A program made the translations under genes and the position numbers. A stretch of DNA of 64,000 bases from positions 87,766,501 to 87,830,500 of the forward strand of contig CM074858.1 in assembly GCA_037501455.1 (NCBI GenBank), written 5' to 3'. The notes below the pieces were generated by a model. That model was not told the DNA's origin and did not search any database. It worked only from the letters and a program-made list of their open reading frames with translations. The stretch is from Lantana camara. Its lineage: Eukaryota; Streptophyta; Magnoliopsida; Lamiales; Verbenaceae. How positions within the stretch are numbered: position 1 is the stretch's first letter; each line of letters starts with the position of its first letter. Of this stretch, positions 10,620 through 21,443 are shown in pieces.

Positions 10620-10920
10620 TCAAGATCGCGAAACGAAGGGCCCGGAACGGACTGCACGCCCGCCCGAGACCAAGCCCGACAGACGCGCAGCCGACAGCGT
10701 GAGCTGCTAGCCCTCACGCGCGTCGCGTGCATCAGCTAGGCGGGGACGGGCGGGCGTGACCGGTAGGCTCCCGCGCGGTTGTGGGAGGGATGTGCGGGCA
10801 CGCCTAGGCGCGCGCCGACGGCAACGGCGGGCAGTCCAGCGCGGTTGCGGGACTACTGGGTGGGCGGGCGCGCGGGCCTGGGCGTGCTACGCCTTAGCAC
10901 GTCCAGGCTCGTGTTTTTGT
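10620..10920 (-). repeat. GC-rich hairpin block near the Copia-2A PBS
   Basis: A sharply bounded GC-rich block in otherwise AT-rich sequence, starting about 260 nt after the PBS on the element strand. It contains imperfect inverted repeats of the form CTCCCGCGCGGTTGTGGGAG (10768-10787) and a related GTCC-GGAC version (10834-10853). Copy B has three such hairpins in the same place while the rest of the block has diverged. A role in RNA dimerisation or packaging is speculation from position. Confidence 0.6.
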
Positions 10921-11168
10921 AACGCGATTTCGTGTTTGGTACTTTTAGTTAAAAAAAAAACAACAACGATCCAAAATTCAAAAACAGATTTAAATATATT
11001 TCAATCAAAACGATTTTCAAAAAACAGTTTCAGAAATTTAAGAAAAATTACAGTTTCGTATTTCAGCCTTTCTAAAAGAACTCATGAATACCTAATTCGC
11101 ATCTAAGCCTAAGAATTTCTACCAAATTCAGAATATTTGAGACGAATCAGAAACACGATTAACGAGGT

Positions 11169-11181
11169 GGCTCTGATACCA
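11169..11181 (-). other. Copia-2A primer binding site
   Basis: The minus strand reads TGGTATCAGAGCC two bases after the 5' LTR, complementary to initiator-Met tRNA. Confidence 0.92.
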
Positions 11182-11183
11182 CT

Positions 11184-13139
11184 TGTTGGAAAACACGAAT
11201 CAGAAAGCAGCGGAATTTAAAAAAAATTTCCCAACAAAAGGATCTTGGACTCGCAATTGTGTATTCAAATTCGTAGAGATAGAAAACTTACTTTTCTTTT
11301 ATTCTTTCTTGAAGCGTTTCAAGCCACCCAAGAACGCTCTTCTCGCGGCTTGATCCCCTCTCCTTGGTAAAGCTCGAATCTTCAAACTTCTAACTTGAAG
11401 TCTCTAGAGAAAGTCCACCAACTTGATCACAATCTAACTAGTAAGGATGCTAGTTCTCTAGTTAGTGTTTAGGCTTAACCTAGAGTTTTATTTAATCTTG
11501 GAGAAAGGAAGGTGTTCAACACATGAACCAAAAGAACTGCCAATTAGCTCTAAAGGGGAGCATGAGCTCCCCTATATATAGGAAAGGGAGAGGGACGACC
11601 GAATCTATTCCTTGTTGGGCAAGGATTTGGTCCCTTTCTCTCCTATTACTTGATCATCAAGTAATTTCCAACATTGACTTTGAATTCTAATTCAAATCAA
11701 CTTTCAAGAGAGCTAAAATATCCAAACTATTTTTGGATAATTTTATACTTTATTTATTTAAAATAAATAACTTATTTTATCTAATTAATTAATTCATAAT
11801 TAATTAACTAGATTATTTTTCTCCAAAATTAGACTTTCTTTTTAATTCAAAATTAAACCAAAGTCTATTAAATAATTAACACATTTAATTATTTAACATA
11901 TATATACAATATATATATTTATACACGTGTGGGACACGTGTCACAAGGACACGTGTCACTCACGTGAGCCACACGTGTGGTTTCACACGTGTGGAACCCT
12001 CTAGGCCCGATTAACTCGTTTAATCATTTTTAAGCCTTAACTCATGTAACCAAGTTGTTGTGTGTGACCCTCTAGGTTCTCAATTCAATTAGCAGTGACC
12101 CTAATTAATTAATTCACTAATTAATTAATCAGTCCACAGATTAAACAATCATAGTCTAGCAACAGGTGTTTAACCCATAGCTGAATTGGAATGTTCGGAT
12201 TCGACAGAACCTTTAAGTCATTGATTCATGTGAGATACAATCCTCCTACCTAATATCTCTCAACCAAGATCTAGGGCAAGGGAATAATCAGAGCCCTAAT
12301 AATCCGGTTTTAAAGCCAAGTGCATTTCATATCCATTTGATCTCAATCCAAGAAACTCTTTTCTTGATGTCTTGATCTACTGCCTTGGCCAAGGACTCCA
12401 TATGGCATATGAATGACTTACACAATAAGAGATCACCTTGCGAATGCAAGTGTAGGTCCTTTCTTGATTCTCATTCACTTTCATGAATCACTTGTGCAGC
12501 CCCAGCATAAGCCTTGAATCAGTTGTCTAAGGCGACACCCTTTAAAGCTTATACCTAAGACTACAGAGTTAACTCATAAAGTGACAAGGAACCTCAAGTC
12601 TAAGGATCAATTAATCACATCAATGACTCGTGAGATATTTCCTAATCTGGAAGTTTCCATTTCCTGAAATAGAAACTTCCTTTTCCATTTAGGAATCTTC
12701 TCACACGGGGCACCTCAGTGAACTTACTTATTAAAGTAAGCACCCTCATGTATCACGCACGTATCAACTATACACTTTGCACCTCCATGAAACAAGGTGG
12801 TCCTTCTTAAGGGCGCGATCCCACAAGCAAGCCTTAGAGGAGTCAGGTTGACACTCCCACTGTCTGTAGGACTCATCGGCTTGGAGTATTTTACTAATCA
12901 TGACTTATATGATATAGGGCTCGTTTCATGAACCATTTCACCTAAATGGTAGAGTCCTAAAGTCATCAGGATTAGGGGAATTATTATACATGCACAACTA
13001 AAGTAAACGCATACCAAACAAGACCATATAAAGAAGTGTTGCCTCAATTCGTTAGTTCATTCAAAGATTGTCTGTGATTACAATAAGGAAAAGCACAAAG
13101 CGGATATACAATCGGCTTTCTAGGGCACTATTCCTAACA
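11184..13139 (-). repeat. Copia-2A 5' LTR
   Basis: 1,956 bp, the upstream LTR for this minus-strand element. Carries the G-box cluster at about 11924-11991 followed on the element strand by TATAAATATA, and a CTATATATAG box near 11572-11581 that is the best candidate core promoter. Confidence 0.95.
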
Positions 13140-13316
13140 GGACACTCATACGAAGGAGATCATTGGGCGTGGTACTGAGAAAGGGGGATTATATTATGTT
13201 GATGAAGTGGAAACTCCATCCAGAGCTCTTATGTTATCAGGGAAGGCTGCCACTCAACTTTAGTTGTGGCACAGACGACTCGGGCATCCCTCAGTGGGGT
13301 ATTTAAGGTTATTATT
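13140..13316 (+). pseudogene. Copia-1 pre-integrase fragment
   Basis: Resumes the Copia-1 pol frame after Copia-2A. It encodes an EIIGRGTEKGGLYYV-like segment and LWHRRLGHPS, the histidine half of the integrase HHCC zinc finger, with a TAG just before it (about 13260). It is cut at 13316 by the solo LTR, so the zinc finger is split between this piece and the next. Confidence 0.85.
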
Positions 13317-16278
13317 TGTAACGCCCCGGTTTTCCATTTATGCACTATGTGTTGTTATTATAATTTTCATATCATTATATTCATTTTATTTTCATAAACT
13401 TATGTGAAATTTCTTTTAACGTGAAATCTACATGAATTATATGTAATTAAATTCAATTATTTCATTCATTTATTATAAGTTTCATCATATTATATACATC
13501 ACATTTCTATGCATTTATATGAATTATCATTTATGTTAATTATATGAGGTAAGTGATTTAATTGTATTACATGACATTTATTGCTTCTTTGTGTAAATTT
13601 ATGGACTTAATTGCATAATATGGATTGGAGCTAAGTGGTCTTTTGTGTAGAGATGGTACTTAATTGCATGAATTTAAATTAGAGAAGGACTTAGTTGCAA
13701 GTTGTGATAAGTCACATGAGTTAGTGGAAGACATTTGTGTATATCTATACATTACATACATAATATATCTTATGTATATCATATTCCCCACATTTTCATT
13801 TCATCACATTTCATTAAACCTCACACAGACACACACTAATACACGATCAAAACACCATGGAAGAGAAGAAGGAGATTTCATCATTTCAAGCTTGAATCAA
13901 GGAAGTTAATTGCATAAGTTGGAGCATCTTCATCATCCCATCATATCATCCCTTCTTTCCTTCACTTTAAGGTATAGATGGAGTATTTATATGAATCTCT
14001 TGAACTTATTTGAAGTAGGGTTTGTTGATTATGATATGATTTCTTGTGTATAAGTGATTAGAAGCATGCTTAGGATCATTAATCTTGAAAGCTTGCATGA
14101 TTCCTTGAATAATATGGAAGTTGGAGTTCATGATTTTATATGGGTGTTGATTGATGATTCCTTGATGATTTGAGCATGGTTTAATGGATTACTTGATTCC
14201 TAATTGATATATATGAGTTATATGCAAGATATATGATTGTTTGGAGCATTTTGGTTGAGTGTGCTTTGGGTTTTCATCCCTTTTCTTCCTCCCCCGAACC
14301 TACCCCTGTTTTTCCCCTTTTTCCAGCCCTGGAACAGTACCCGGCCGGGTACTTTTTGTGCATAAAAAGTACCCGGGCGGGTAGTTTTCCCCCGAGAAGC
14401 TTCTGTACTGCTTACCCGGTCGGGGAACTTTTCCCTTGAATTTTACCCGGCCGGGTACTCCCTCATCCGAACTCCAAATGACCTGATTTTTTATTCTTTG
14501 GAAAGATCTTGAAGTCTAGAACAACCTCCAATTGGAATAATCTCAATATCTTTTCCCATTTATGAGTTATGATCAATTCGTTTTGGTGTCGCTGCTTTCC
14601 CGACAAACTACACTCGCCTAACTTCAACCGTCCGCCATTTTCTCCTCGCTTTGAACTAGAAAACTAGCCATATATGCTCGGAAAGGTCTTTGTGTCTAGT
14701 TTCATATCCAACAAGAAAAACTCAATTCCCACTTCTAGAATTAAAGATATTCCAGTTTTTCCTCAACATGTACATTTTCTAAAATTGCCCATTTTTGCCA
14801 AACTTCACCAAAACCTCTATTATTGCATTCCTTTCACTCTCTTGGCTCCCCTATGTGAATTATATGATATATATACTTGTTTAATTGATAATCATGCTCC
14901 TACTTGACTTTTTCCTAAGCGTTATTTAATGACTTATTGATCGTGACTTTGCCGTGCGTCGTAAATGGTTCATAAGAGTCGTGTCTCACGAACACTTGTC
15001 CTTGTTATACAGATCACGTTCCCGGTGACGAGGAGCACGCTCCTTAGGGTGTTTCCTTGCTTTTTTTGGTTGGTAAAGTAAAGGTGAGGTTTAATTTCTA
15101 GTTATATAGAACCCGTACAACCCTTATGTGATGTTTTCGGCCAAAATGTATATATATATCTAGAGTTTTCCAAATCTAACGATTGCAAGCAAGTCACACT
15201 TATGCAAAGCAATGCATGTAGTGTGATTAGCACCATGATCATGCAAAGCAATGTATGTATCGTGATTAGATCGTGACCTTATTGATTTTCAACTGATTTC
15301 ATGGAATTTATTGATTGAACTAAACGGATTGATTAATTATTTTGGGCGAGTAAGCATGTTCACATTTGGGCCCGAGGGTAATGTATTGAGCCAACCGAGG
15401 AAGCAAGGGCTGACGGGTAACTCTTGCACTATCCTCACTACTTTGGGATAACCCCTGAATCCACCAGGAGGTTTGGTGGAGGAAGGAATCCCGTACGTGG
15501 GAGTAATGTTCCCGACGTACGTAGCATGGATGGTTAGGGCCTTGCAAACCCACCATCACCCGGAGTAAAGGAGTTCATGAAATTGATACGTGTGCACTTT
15601 AATTAAATTGCATGATCACATGATAATTACACAAGCATGTAATGTTCACTATTGGTGTAAGGTTGGAGAATTGCCCTCACTCGCCCGGGCCACGGATTGA
15701 ATTGATAAATGATTGAATTGTTAAATTGAATAGTTGTAATCTCGGGCGAAGATTATTCCTTATTCAACCTATATTGTTTCATTTGTAAAAGCTTTACCCG
15801 GGATTATAACTTGCATGTTAATTGCGAAAATATTTATTCATAAACCCCTCACTCAGTCGTTGGTAGACTGACACCTCAACATTTTCAGGTACTCACGGTC
15901 GTGTGCTAGGCGGGAGTTTGAGTTGTGTCTTTTATTCAGTTGGGTCTAGCACCGTCACATGTACCTTATTGACGCATATATAGATTGTTATGGTTTTTGG
16001 TACTTACGTATGTTACGTTAGGTTTTGGATATTTAAAGTGTATTTGTAAGTGATGAAGTTGAATTTGAAGAATGGTAGTGAAATGCATGTATATCCTATT
16101 CTCATGTTATTGTCTATGCATGGTTGTGTCTAATTGAGGGTTAGTCCCGCCTAGCTAGTGGATCCTTTTCTCTTGTCACCCGTTCGCTATAGTCTTAGTT
16201 CATGTACGGATTACTCATTTCGTATGTGGGCTGAGCTATAGTGCGGGGGTGTGGCATCTCGGCGTTCCGGGTGCTACA
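13317..16278 (+). mobile_element. Solo LTR (2,962 bp) of the TGTAACGCC...TGCTACA family
   Basis: Starts TGTAACGCCCCGG and ends GGTGCTACA, flanked by TTATT duplications (13312-13316, 16279-16283). There is no PBS, PPT or coding region. The terminal blocks match the second solo LTR (32680-35251) and the LTRs of the 41181-50593 element, for example the end segment with TAGTGCGGGGGTGTGG and an internal CTGACGGGTAACTC block. One LTR with an intact duplication indicates loss of the body by LTR-LTR recombination. LTR size and PBS type of the full member suggest a Ty3-gypsy chromovirus such as Tekay, unproven. Confidence 0.88.
14337..14458. repeat. CCCGGCCGGG palindrome cluster in the first solo LTR
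   Basis: GTACCCGGCCGGGTAC (14337-14352) is a perfect palindrome. It recurs at 14444-14457, with imperfect versions at 14368-14384 and 14412-14426. A longer inverted repeat, GTACTTTTT...AAAAAGTAC, links the first two. It lies about 1.0 to 1.1 kb from the LTR start, the offset at which the second solo LTR has a different palindrome cluster. Confidence 0.8.
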
Positions 16279-17605
16279 TTATTTCCCACTCTATTTCGGA
16301 ACAAGTCAGATTTGAACTTTTCTTGCCAAACTTGCCTTGCTACAAAGAGCCATAGGGCCTCATTTAAACTTAGTAATACACGTGTTGAAACTGCTTTCTC
16401 ACTGGTTCATTCGGATGTGTGGGGACCTGCCCCAGTCACCAATCAAAACTAGTTTCGTTATTTCATGTTATTTATTGATGACTTCTCCCGAGTAACATGG
16501 GTGTATTTTTTGCGCCATAAATCTGAAGTCTATGGTACCTTTGTGGCCTTCTGTAAAATGGTGCAAACCCAATTTGATAAGAAAGTTAAAGTGCTCAGAT
16601 CAGATAATGGCAAGGAGTATGTTAACCATGAAATGGATAGGTTTTGTCGAGAAAAGGGTCTCATACACCAAACCACTTGTCCGAACACCCCTCAACAAAA
16701 TGGTGTCTCGAAAAGAAAAAACCGAACCATCCTCGAAATGACTCGATCTCTTCTAACAGAGTCTCATGTCCCGAATCACTTCTGGCCCGAAGTCGTTGCC
16801 ACTTCAACCTATCTCACAAATAGATTGCCCACAAAAATCCTCAACCATAAAACACCCCTCTCTGTCCTCCAAACTCAAACAGTTATACCTCCCCATCTTA
16901 CCTTACCTCCAAGAATCTTTGGGTGCACTGTATTTGTTCATATCCCAAAGCACGATAGAACCAAACTGGACCGGTGTGCTGAAAAATGTGTTTTCGTGGG
17001 GTATGCTCCCCATCAAAAGGGATACTGCTGTTATAATCCGGTTAGCAAAAGGGTCCATGTTACTATGGATTGCAATTTCGTGGAAACAGAGTACTTCTTT
17101 CTCACCAAGTCCAGGGTTCAGGGGGAGAGTCAGAGTGAACCCCTGTATTGGCTTGACTATCTCGGTTCAAAGGATACGGTTATTGAACTTGCAGAAGAAC
17201 TCAGTACCACCACCACTGCACCAATGCCCAATGATTCCCCTTCTTATGATGTCCAACCTGAGGTAACTAAAACACTGAACCCCTCTTCTGATGATCATGT
17301 TGATATTCTTGATTTTGATTCCACTGGTGCTGCTGATAACACTGTTTCTGAGAATGTCACAGTAAGTCACAGGTACCCTTTGCCACAACGGAGCAACCGA
17401 GGGATTCCCCCAAATAGATACTCACCTGAACGTGTGTCCCGCTTATCCAAACATCCCATAGGGAACATGGTCAGGGAGAGTATGTCCGAGGTCGCTAAAG
17501 CCTTCTTTGTCAATTTATGTAAAGAAGAGATTCCGAGGACCGTGCAAGAGGCCGGACAAAGTGAGAAATGGAAGGAGGCCATGACAACTGAAATGGAGGC
17601 CTTGG
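16279..17605 (+). pseudogene. Copia-1 integrase, catalytic Glu replaced by Lys
   Basis: Continues from the pre-integrase piece with the cysteine half of the zinc finger (CQTCLATKSHRA). The integrase core has Asp in VHSDVWGP and Asp in RSDNGKEY, but the third catalytic position, 36 residues on, is Lys (NGVSKRKNR) instead of Glu. A TAG breaks the frame at about 16450. The C-terminal part contains FGCTVFVHIP and FVGYAPHQKGYCCYNP, typical of copia. Past 17606 an A-run insertion shifts the frame into RT. Confidence 0.9.
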
Positions 17606-19063
17606 AAAAAAAGGGACATGGGAGATATGTCAATTACCAGATGGGAAGAAGCCAGTTAGGTGTAAATGGGTGTTCACCGTAAAACATAAAGCTGATGGCT
17701 CAGTCGAGAGGTACAAGGCACGCGGCTAGTGGCGATAGGATACACTCAGATGTACGGGATCGATTATTCTGAGACTTTCTAGCCTGTGGGAAAATTGGAC
17801 ACAGTGCGGGTGTTATTATCAATAGCTGCTAATAGAGACTGGCCGCTCCACCAGTTCAATGTAAAGAACGCCTTCTTACATGGCGACTTGATAGAAGAGG
17901 TGTACATGGAACCTCCGCCGGGGTTTGCAGGAAACTTTGGAAAAAATGAGGTGTGTAGGCTTCGGAAAGCACTGTATGGGTTGAAGCAGTCCACGAGGGT
18001 ATGGTTTGGCAGGTTCACACTGGCAATGCAGAGTCACGGATATGTTCAAAGTAACTCAGATCACACCCTCTTTCTGAAACGACGGGGAGATCTAGTCACC
18101 TGCCTGATCATCTACGTAGACGACATGATCATAACAGGGAGTGATTTGGAAGAGATAAAACAGCTCAGAGAGAATCTCTTCAAGGAGTTCGAGATGAAAG
18201 ATCTTGGGGGATTAAAGTATTTCTTGGGAATTGAAGTGCTGAGATCCAAAACAGGGATATTTATTTCCCAGAGAAAATATGTTCTGCATATACTTACTGA
18301 AACTGGGATGATTGACTGTAAACCTGTTGAGACCCCTATGCAGGTGAATCATAGTTTGAAGATAGAAGAAAGTGGGGAACCAGTTGAAAGGGAAAGCTAC
18401 CAATGCCTAGTGGGCAAACTAATTTATCTGTCCCACACGAGACCCGATATTGCGTATGCTGTGGGAGTCGTTAGCCAATTTATGCACCAACCCCAAAAGG
18501 AACATATGGAGGCAGTAATACGGATCATTCGGTATCTAAAGGGAACAATTGGTACTGGGATTATGTTTGGCAAACATGGCCATTTAAACATAGAAGCCTA
18601 TACCGACGCAGATTGGGCAGGGAACCCAAATGACAGAAGATCCACCTCCGGGTACTTCACTCTAGTTGGAGGGAATGTAGTAACCTGGCGAAGCAAAAAA
18701 CAGAAGGTTGTGGCATTGTCTAGTGCTGAGGCAGAATTCAGAGGAATAGCAAGAGGAGTGGCAGAGGTACTTTGGCTAAGGAAACTTATGACGGAGATTG
18801 GGATGATTCCTTCAGGGCCAAGTTCTCTCAAGTGTGACAACAGAGCTGCAATTAGCATCTCCGGAAATCCTGTACAGCATGACAGGACTAAGCATGTGGA
18901 AGTAGATAGGCATTTCATCAAAGAGAAGTTAGAAAGTTGTATCATCACGATTCCGTTCGTCAGATCAGAAGATCAGCTGGCGGACATACTGACCAAGGCT
19001 GTCACTGGTCAGAGCTTTCGGGGAATATTGAGCAAGTTAAGGATCGGTGACTCCATCACTTAA
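17606..19063 (+). pseudogene. Copia-1 reverse transcriptase and RNase H
   Basis: The RT start is damaged by a frameshift in an A-run (about 17607-17613), an indel at about 17724 and a TAG at 17780-17782. From 17786 a 425-codon frame is open: FNVKNAFLHGDLIEEVYMEP, the YVDDMIITG catalytic box at about 18112-18135, then RNase H with EAYTDADWAGN, ALSSAEAEFRG and LKCDNRAAI, and an end close to LSKLRIGD just before the PPT. The catalytic residues are kept, but no route from gag into this frame survives. Confidence 0.92.
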
Positions 19064-19075
19064 CTTGAGGGGGAG
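19064..19075 (+). other. Copia-1 polypurine tract
   Basis: TTGAGGGGGAG immediately before the 3' LTR TGTTAAAAGG, a typical copia PPT. Confidence 0.9.
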
Positions 19076-19255
19076 TGTTAAAAGGGAAGGTTGACCGTAA
19101 TACCTTATCACCTGTTTTAGGGCCGATTTGTCGGGATCTTTGTCCCGTGTATAGGCTTATTTATATTCTCTATTTCCTCTGTATTAGAATATACGAATAC
19201 AAGAAAATGAATACCAATTTCAGTTTTACCCAAGCATTGTCCATTAAAATTAACA
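19076..19255 (+). repeat. Copia-1 3' LTR
   Basis: 180 bp matching 1798-1977, followed by the CATAT duplication at 19256-19260. Confidence 0.95.
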
Positions 19256-19260
19256 CATAT

Positions 19261-19746
19261 CATAGCGATAATGTTTGCAAACTCCTATGAGAAAAGGAAT
19301 CCTGTAATACTTGGAAAATATTTGAAAAATCAACTTCTATTTTCTAAGTGAAAATAATCTAGCTTCATCTGCAAGCTTTTAGATTATTTCACGTTAGTAA
19401 ATAAAAAGTTCGTTTAGTATAATATAAAGGTTTCTAAACTTCTTTCTCTAAACACTCAACCACCGTTCTTTTTAAACTTGTTTTACAAACACACCTTTTG
19501 CTATTTCGACTTTTTATAACTTTAACTTAGATATGTTTGTCTATAATGTGTTCGGAAAACATATAAGGTCAGTGGTGCAGACGAGCCTAGCCAGCCAACC
19601 AAGAGTTTGGAAAAGAAGTTTCAAGAGAGTTCCCGCTTGAATTATTTAAGAACTAGCTTTAATTTGTGCAAGTCATAGCTGGTTAGGGTCACTGGTTTGA
19701 ACTCGACTCAAGCTCGATTCAGCAATTATAGATAGTTAACAGTACC
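19261..19746. other. FAR intron sequence between Copia-1 and the hAT element
   Basis: This is the right-hand continuation of the intron hit by Copia-1. On the minus strand it begins, after the hAT duplication, with AG|GTACTG, the natural splice donor of FAR exon B. No ORF or repeat was recognised inside. Confidence 0.7.
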
Positions 19747-20509
19747 TTTGCATCTAGGGGTGTCAATTCGGGTGAAGGTGGGTTCGGGTTGGGTTAAGGT
19801 AGGGGTATTTTATGAAAATTTTCAACCCGAACCCGACCCGAATTTGAACCCAAAAATCCCAACCCAAACACGATCCGATCGGGTTCGGGTTGGATTCGCG
19901 TTGACCCGAACACTGTTCGGGTCTCCCGATAACCCGGCCAACCCGAATAACCCGACCCAACCCTAAACTCTTTTCTTTTTCCTTTTTTTTTTTTTGAATT
20001 TTTTTAAATTCTAATTTATGTTTAAATTATTTTAAAACTTGATAAGAATATATAAAAATTTATAGTTGGTAAGGTTTGACATAATTGCAATTAATATAAG
20101 ATAAAAAAAATTAATACTTAAATATTATTAAGTTCTAATTCTAAGTGTAATTATAATTAAGTTCTATATCAACTCTATTTAAATTTCTATTTATATAAAT
20201 TCAATCAATAAGGTAATTATGTAAAATAAAAATTAGATACATAAACATTATTTAGATCGAATAATATATTTTCTACTAAACTAATCATAATGCAATTCTA
20301 ATTCTTTAAGTCCAAATAAATACATCTCTTTTTGTCCATAAACTCCGTTTAATTCTAATCATATTACAGTCATATACGTCTTTCTAATGAACAAAACTAT
20401 ACAATTTAGACAAATTATATAATATTGACATTATAAATCACATTTTTCTCAGATAATAATCACATGTTTATAGAAAAAAATATTTTACTAACCATTTTTT
20501 TAATAGTCT

Positions 20510-21353
20510 TGATGGGGTCAAAATACGATCGTCCCACGTTAGGACACGTGGCACCACCGAGATGATGACATCTGTCTCCCCAAGGTTGCACCCATCAGTG
20601 CACGAGCGCTAAGCCCAACGAGCGCAATCCTTCTTCAGGAGTTAAGCCCAACGAGCGCTGTCACTCTCACGAGCGCCATTCATACTGTATGATTGGCACA
20701 TCCACGTGCCAAGGGAGCCCTCTTCGAGCGTCACATTCCCTCAGAGTGGCCTCCCCTTCTGGCTCGTTACTTGAACTGGAGCCTTCATTCCCCCCAGCGG
20801 ATATCTTGGCTTCCAATACTCCAGGTTGTCACGAGCGTGCTCTTAAGCCCTCGTTACCAACCACCCAAATGGCTCTCTGACACATCGTACATGCCCGCGC
20901 ACCTGCCACTGTTGCCAGCACCAACTTTTGGCTGCTTTTGCAGAAGATTCCTCCTAGGTTTCTCTCTCATGGCGCCACGTGTTAGGGCAACATTCGGCCA
21001 GGACCACTTGAGGCAAATGACCAAAGGGCCCCTGACCCTCAACTATAAATAGCTAAAGTCATCTTCTACACTGGTAAGCATTCTTCATCACTGAAACTAC
21101 TACTGAACCTACGTTTCTCCTTCATACCTTGAACTGACTTGAGCGTCGGAGAGCCAAACTGGGTATCACCCCCAGTTCCCCCAGCTTGGCCTTCTGACTT
21201 TTATTGTGCTTGTCCCAACAGGTAGAACCCCCTTTATCTTCTCCGGCGAGTCTCCGGTGGTTTCCCCCACAAAAACAAATCGTAAAGTGATTGGATTCGG
21301 ATCCTCCTATTCGGAACCCATCAATCACGGATCCTCCTATTCGGAACCCATCA
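20510..21353 (+). repeat. Tat element 5' LTR
   Basis: Starts TGATGGGGTCAAAAT and ends GAACCCATCA. It contains a CACGTG at about 20548 and 20702, frequent ACGAGCG motifs, and a TATA box. Near its end the segment GGATCCTCCTATTCGGAACC is repeated twice. It matches the 3' LTR with the solo LTR removed. Confidence 0.95.
21044..21051 (+). promoter_or_regulatory. TATA box of the Tat LTR
   Basis: TATAAATA in the context CAACTATAAATAGC, about 310 bp before the LTR end, with transcription expected to start roughly 30 bp on. The same box is at 35351-35358 in the 3' LTR. Confidence 0.8.
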
Positions 21354-21357
21354 TTTT

Positions 21358-21375
21358 TGGCGCCGTCTGTGGGAA
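21358..21375 (+). other. Tat element primer binding site
   Basis: TGGCGCCGTCTGTGGGAA starts four bases after the 5' LTR. This TGGCGCC-type PBS is common in plant Tat/Athila elements. The exact tRNA is not assigned. Confidence 0.85.
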
Positions 21376-21443
21376 ACCGGTTCTCTATCCCTTTCTTTCT
21401 TTCTGTTGGTAGAAGAGCAAGCACACTTGTACCCTTTCCAGTC

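Larger units (their letters stand above)
8948..11183 (-). other. Copia-2A long 5' leader
   Basis: About 2.2 kb of non-coding leader between PBS and gag. Notable contents are four copies of a CCCACGACTCG motif (from 9154, 9267, 9355, 9458), a GC-rich block at about 10620-10920 with hairpin motifs, and AT-rich sequence elsewhere. No credible protein is encoded; a 116-codon plus-strand ORF in the GC block is not conserved in copy B. The same leader lies at 56381-58583 in copy B. Confidence 0.75.
3056..13139 (-). mobile_element. Copia-2A: complete Ty1-copia element with 1,956-bp LTRs
   Basis: Inserted in Copia-1 on the opposite strand. LTRs are 3056-5011 (3') and 11184-13139 (5'), each exactly 1,956 bp, starting TGTTGGAAAA and ending CCTAACA. 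Flanks are GGACT/GGACA (3051-3055, 13140-13144), a 5-bp duplication with one change. The PBS (TGGTATCAGAGCC on the minus strand) is at 11169-11181 and the PPT at 5012-5025. It encodes Gag, protease, integrase, RT and RNase H, with the start codon lost, a stop in the zinc knuckle and a frameshift before pol. Size and long LTRs fit the Angela/Tork group, tentatively. A second copy lies at 41069-59034. Confidence 0.96.
1798..19255 (+). mobile_element. Copia-1: Ty1-copia LTR retrotransposon, interrupted by two later insertions
   Basis: The element has 180-bp LTRs (1798-1977 and 19076-19255, two differences seen), a PBS complementary to initiator-Met tRNA just after the 5' LTR, a polypurine tract before the 3' LTR and a CATAT target duplication. 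Gag/protease, integrase and RT-RNase H follow in copia order on the plus strand. The coding region is split by Copia-2A (3056-13139) and a solo LTR (13317-16278). Without these it would be about 4.4 kb. The short LTRs and protein style suggest the Ale or Ivana side of copia, but the lineage is not proven. Many lesions make it inactive. Confidence 0.95.

Noticed and set aside
10756..11106. 116-codon ORF in the GC-rich leader of Copia-2A
   Set aside because: Arg-rich low-complexity translation of GC-rich DNA, and not preserved at the matching place in Copia-2B.
19755..19965. Telomere-like GGGTT runs at the hAT ends
   Set aside because: The units are GGGTCGGGT/GGGTTCGGGT, not plant TTTAGGG repeats, and belong to the element termini.
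20689..21052. ORFs in the Tat LTR (repeated at 32419-32713)
   Set aside because: LTR sequence upstream of the TATA box; duplicated only because LTRs are duplicated.
21291..21443. Upstream extension of the Tat gag frame into the LTR
   Set aside because: It crosses the LTR end and PBS; the first ATG after the PBS is at 21444, which is a better start.
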